From IMG/VR virus record IMGVR_UViG_3300013115_000139, positions 1 to 22,863 of that record: 22,863 bases of DNA, one strand, 5' to 3'. A model generated the notes under the pieces. That model was not told the DNA's origin, did not search any database, and saw nothing but the letters and a program-made list of their open reading frames with translations. Of this stretch, positions 20,494-22,863 are shown one piece after another. Made by a program: the position numbers and the translations under genes. Within the stretch, counting starts at the first letter, position 1, and every line of letters starts with the position of its first letter. Origin of the DNA: a virus.

Positions 20494-21246
20494 TCATTCT
20501 GAAATGGTAGAAAGTTTGTGTTCTGCGGAAATCCAATATTCCACATCAACTTCCTTGTTTACAAAATGCCCAATTCCCTTGTTGGAAATCTTTACATCAT
20601 AGTCTCCAGGGAAGAGAATAATATTGTCAACCTTGAAGGTCATGCAATATTTTTCAAAATTATCCCAGTTTTCCACCGACGAAGAGAACTCTTCAGAAAA
20701 GGAAACAGCCTTTCCATCCAATTCCAACTCAAATGCATTGGATGCCTTTGGGTTTTCCTTGTCCGTCACGGCAAGAATAAGTCCACTCGCATCAGTTGTA
20801 TGAATACAAATGTGCGGCAGCTTCATTGCCCCGGATGCCTTCAAGAGTGTCTTCAAATCATCCTTCTTAATTTCAAATTGAATATCCCCATCTTCTGGAA
20901 AATCAACCTTGCCTCCATTCGGAGGTTGAGTCACCAAGGTCGGGTCGGTGTATCCATAATTCACAGTATGTCGCGAATTACCTGCCTTGATCTTGACCGA
21001 GCTTTCATTGAACGTAAACTGAGGGTCTTCGAGCAAACTAATTGCACTCAGAAATTCATTCAACTGGTAAATTGCAAAATCACATGGGAACTTCTCATCC
21101 ACCGATGCCCGGGCCAAGATGTTCTTGCCTTCGGAAATCGTAGAAAACTCAGACCCCTGTTTAATTGCAATCCCTTGATTGATTACAGAAAGGTTACTCA
21201 AAATCGAAAGTGTCTCTTCCGAAATACTCAATGACGAAGATGCCAT
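20494..21246 (-). CDS. 45: Sliding clamp (T4 gp45-like)
   Basis: The clamp is a trimeric ring that tethers the polymerase and, in T4, also activates late transcription. The 250-residue protein starts MASSSLSISEETLSILSNLS and continues VINQGIAIKQGSEFSTISEG, as in gp45 N-termini. Later segments include FAIYQLNEFLSAISLLEDP and the C-terminal half with DYDVKISNKGIGHF and VEYWISAEHKL, matching gp45 strands. T4 gp45 has 228 residues. The start at 21246 is chosen because AAGGAGA lies 8 bases upstream; a longer frame to 21270 would include that site. The gene begins one base after the stop of the DUF3310-like gene. The TATAAATA boxes in this window need this clamp if late transcription follows T4. 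Confidence 0.94.
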   Translation of the reverse strand: MASSSLSISEETLSILSNLSVINQGIAIKQGSEFSTISEGKNILARASVDEKFPCDFAIYQLNEFLSAISLLEDPQFTFNESSVKIKAGNSRHTVNYGYTDPTLVTQPPNGGKVDFPEDGDIQFEIKKDDLKTLLKASGAMKLPHICIHTTDASGLILAVTDKENPKASNAFELELDGKAVSFSEEFSSSVENWDNFEKYCMTFKVDNIILFPGDYDVKISNKGIGHFVNKEVDVEYWISAEHKLSTISE

Positions 21247-21247
21247 A

Positions 21248-21520
21248 TCACTTGTCTCCTTGTTTTCCATTACTAAAGTACATCATTAAAATAATATAGT
21301 GTGCAGCCTTCAATAAATCTTTTCTATTGAAGCCTTCTTTCTTTCCCAAACGAGCCAGATACTTCATTGCACTTGCCTGACAAAACGGCACGGCAATATC
21401 AATAGAGTGGAGAAGGTCTTGAATCTGAAATTCATTCTTGCCAACATAATGCTGACCATATGTAGATTCAATATACTCTTCTATCTCCTTCAAACTTTCT
21501 TTCTCATTATATTTCATCAT
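21248..21520 (-). CDS. DUF3310-like small protein
   Basis: The 90-residue helical protein contains EEYIESTYGQHYVGKNEFQ, then DIAVPFCQASAMKYLARLGKK and NRKDLLKAAHYIILMM. The FCxxxxxKYxxRxGKKxGxNRKDLxKAxHY pattern is that of DUF3310 (SaV-like) phage proteins, sometimes annotated as nucleotide kinases without good basis. It is soluble, with no membrane segment. Two adjacent ATG codons (21520 and 21517) could start it, and neither has a strong Shine-Dalgarno. It lies directly before the clamp gene, so the pair is likely co-transcribed. Confidence 0.82.
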   Translation of the reverse strand: MMKYNEKESLKEIEEYIESTYGQHYVGKNEFQIQDLLHSIDIAVPFCQASAMKYLARLGKKEGFNRKDLLKAAHYIILMMYFSNGKQGDK

Positions 21521-21523
21521 GTG

Positions 21524-22561
21524 TTATTTCGCCTTTGCTTTTTTCTTCTTAGATTCCTTTCGTTTCTTTCTACGCTCTTCGGCTTCTGCTCTTCGTCGTT
21601 CTGCGCGAGATGCCAACTGGCCAGAGTCTGCCTTTGGAAACGGAATCACCGGGGCAGGTGGTTTTGGGGGCTGAACCTGTAGCGGCGATCCAGTTCCTCC
21701 AGCCCCAGACATTTTCGCCACAGGCCTGTCAACCACCCCACCATGCGATGCATTTGGTAATTGGGAAATTGCAGGAAGATTTCCTGCAAATACATACGAC
21801 CCGATATGCTGAAGCATCATCCACGGGCACATCCATACTTTGAAACCAATTTTTCGCGACCATTGGCAGAACATATAATCTTCCGAAAGATACCGTTTAG
21901 AATCCTCGTCGATGATAGTGTCGAAGAATGCAGTAATCTCTCGCGTCCCGTCGAAGTGTTCCGAACGATTATGATCGGGAAGATAGCTGGCAATATCCTT
22001 ATATTCCTCGGCATACTTTACCAAGACATCCCGCTGAATACACATAAATCCTGTGCCACCTTCTAATACTTCGACAGGTTCTCCAATTGCCATACGAGCA
22101 GCGCCACCAACAGGATTAAAAACAAAATCTCCAACATACTGTTCAAGGTCGGCTGGATTTCCATTCGGAGGAATTCCGTTTTCTACTGCCGACACAATCC
22201 TTTCCCATGCAATACACTTCTTTGGATACGGACCACACACAATGTCTCTGTCAGACTCTTCGTCTGCGAGAGCAACAAGTGCGAGCGCATCATGTGGATT
22301 AAATCCAATATCACTATCCAAAAAAAGTAGGTGAGTGAACCCGGAACGCAAAAACTCGTCTGCAATATAATTCCGCGCCCGAGTGATTAGACTTTCGTTA
22401 AAAAGGAAAAAGAATCGAAGTTCAATTCCCATGTTGGCACACATTGCAGCAAGGTCACAGCAAGCCTTTGTATACATCCCGTGACATTGACCACCATACA
22501 TTGGTGTCCCAACAAATATCTTTCGCTTTCGCATTTCTTCAATAGAGACTTCTAGCTTCAA
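21524..22561 (-). CDS. Glycosyltransferase-like protein (GT-A fold) with Pro-rich linker and Lys/Arg tail
   Basis: The 345-residue protein begins a Rossmann-type domain at KIFVGTPMYGGQCHG. It has FFLFNESLITRARN and then HLLFLDSDIGF, where DSD (82-84) is the metal-binding DxD of GT-A glycosyltransferases. GGTGFMCIQRDVL and YLSEDYMFCQW match the acceptor side. After about residue 275 comes a Gly/Pro-rich linker (QPPKPPAPVIPFP) and a strongly basic tail (RRAEAEERRKKRKESKKKKA). The start codon appears to be TTG at 22561, with AAGGAG 7 bases upstream; an ATG at codon 10 has no such site. Donor and acceptor are unknown; phage DNA, virion proteins or host surface sugars are possible. Similar proteins are common in marine T4-like phages. 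Confidence 0.8.
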   Translation of the reverse strand: MKLEVSIEEMRKRKIFVGTPMYGGQCHGMYTKACCDLAAMCANMGIELRFFFLFNESLITRARNYIADEFLRSGFTHLLFLDSDIGFNPHDALALVALADEESDRDIVCGPYPKKCIAWERIVSAVENGIPPNGNPADLEQYVGDFVFNPVGGAARMAIGEPVEVLEGGTGFMCIQRDVLVKYAEEYKDIASYLPDHNRSEHFDGTREITAFFDTIIDEDSKRYLSEDYMFCQWSRKIGFKVWMCPWMMLQHIGSYVFAGNLPAISQLPNASHGGVVDRPVAKMSGAGGTGSPLQVQPPKPPAPVIPFPKADSGQLASRAERRRAEAEERRKKRKESKKKKAKAK

Positions 22562-22583
22562 TTCAATTCTCCTTTATAATGAT

Positions 22584-22751
22584 TTAATCATCGTCTTGTT
22601 TTATCGGTCCTTTGTATTCATGCCATGCCGGGTCACATCCCAACATGAATTCCTCCCATGCAGCATCTCCGCGAGCGGCGGCACGATACTTATCCCTCTC
22701 TTCTTTGATTTTATTTAGTTCATCCTGTTCCGGTCGATCCGAATCCGCCAT
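22584..22751 (-). CDS. Small ORF downstream of dUTPase, unknown
   Basis: The 55-residue protein begins MADSDRPEQDELNKIKEERD, a charged helix. It continues with AAARGDAAWEEFMLGCDPAW and ends HEYKGPIKQDDD. The ATG at 22751 lies 29 bases inside the dUTPase gene, with AAAGGA about 9 bases before it. Its stop lies 22 bases before the glycosyltransferase start. No family or motif was recognised. Reality is supported by the ribosome-binding site and by filling the gap between two known genes. Confidence 0.62.
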   Translation of the reverse strand: MADSDRPEQDELNKIKEERDKYRAAARGDAAWEEFMLGCDPAWHEYKGPIKQDDD

Positions 22752-22863
22752 CGCGAGAAGTCCTTTCTGGTCGTATATGCGTTTCTCTAATCATATAATA
22801 ATTGGTTTTAATTAATTCTGCCTGGGCGATTCGTTCGCCATGCTCAATCTGAATTACATTTTG
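22720..22863 (-). CDS. dut: dUTPase, C-terminal end (5' part beyond window)
   Basis: dUTPase hydrolyses dUTP to dUMP, keeping uracil out of DNA and feeding thymidylate synthase. Only the last 47 residues are inside the window. They contain GERIAQAELI (motif IV region of trimeric dUTPases) and the C-terminal RDGGFGSTGTG, the glycine-rich motif V that closes over the active site. The protein ends right after this motif, as is usual. The 3' end overlaps the following small gene by 32 bases. The identification is secure from motif V alone. Confidence 0.92.
   Translation of the reverse strand, partial: QNVIQIEHGERIAQAELIKTNYYMIRETHIRPERTSRDGGFGSTGTG

Overview
The window is a stretch of a T4-like myovirus genome, most likely from a marine or aquatic phage infecting a Gram-negative bacterium. 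Every gene I can support is on the minus strand, so the gene order runs from the right edge to the left edge. The T4 replication core is recognisable: sliding clamp (gp45), clamp-loader large subunit (gp44), clamp-loader small subunit (gp62), RegA repressor, DNA polymerase (gp43), UvsX recombinase, DnaB-type helicase (gp41) and primase (gp61). The order 45-44-62-regA-43 follows T4, but accessory genes sit between the core genes. Hsp20, SpeD, ClpP, ThyX, a cytidylyltransferase and the short SD-led, end-to-end packed genes are typical of marine T4-like phages. The host cannot be named; the phage-encoded outer-membrane porin requires a diderm host.

Right part (22863 to about 16092): dUTPase (cut by the window edge), a 55-residue ORF, a glycosyltransferase-like protein with a Lys/Arg tail, a DUF3310-type protein, the sliding clamp, then an outer-membrane porin with a signal peptide lying between clamp and clamp loader. 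Next come gp44, a DUF6899-like protein, a DUF4406-like protein, a membrane/coiled-coil protein, SpeD (S-adenosylmethionine decarboxylase), gp62 and RegA.

Middle part (about 16015 to 7969): Hsp20 with a strong GAAA-loop terminator after it, a small CxxC/CxxC protein, a T7-lysozyme-type amidase with a peptidoglycan-binding domain (endolysin), DNA polymerase, ClpP, UvsX, an acidic conserved ORF, helicase, a 58-residue holin-like membrane protein, and a dCMP-deaminase-type enzyme.

Left part (7937 to 1): this starts with a perfect T4-type late promoter (TATAAATA) and carries what look like virion or virion-associated genes: a PD-(D/E)XK-like protein, a ligase/nucleotidyltransferase-like protein with a T4-type capsid-targeting N-terminus, a very basic protein, a cytidylyltransferase (NadM-like) fusion, an EF-hand protein and three small unknowns. 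An overlapping pair of small membrane-type genes, the primase and ThyX (cut by the left edge) follow.

Functionally, dUTPase, the deaminase and ThyX all serve the dUMP-to-dTMP route that feeds the replisome. SpeD, Hsp20, ClpP and the porin are host-modifying accessory genes. The porin is the most unusual item. The late cluster of nucleic-acid-type enzymes, one with a predicted head-packaging tag, is the best candidate for a less-described system.
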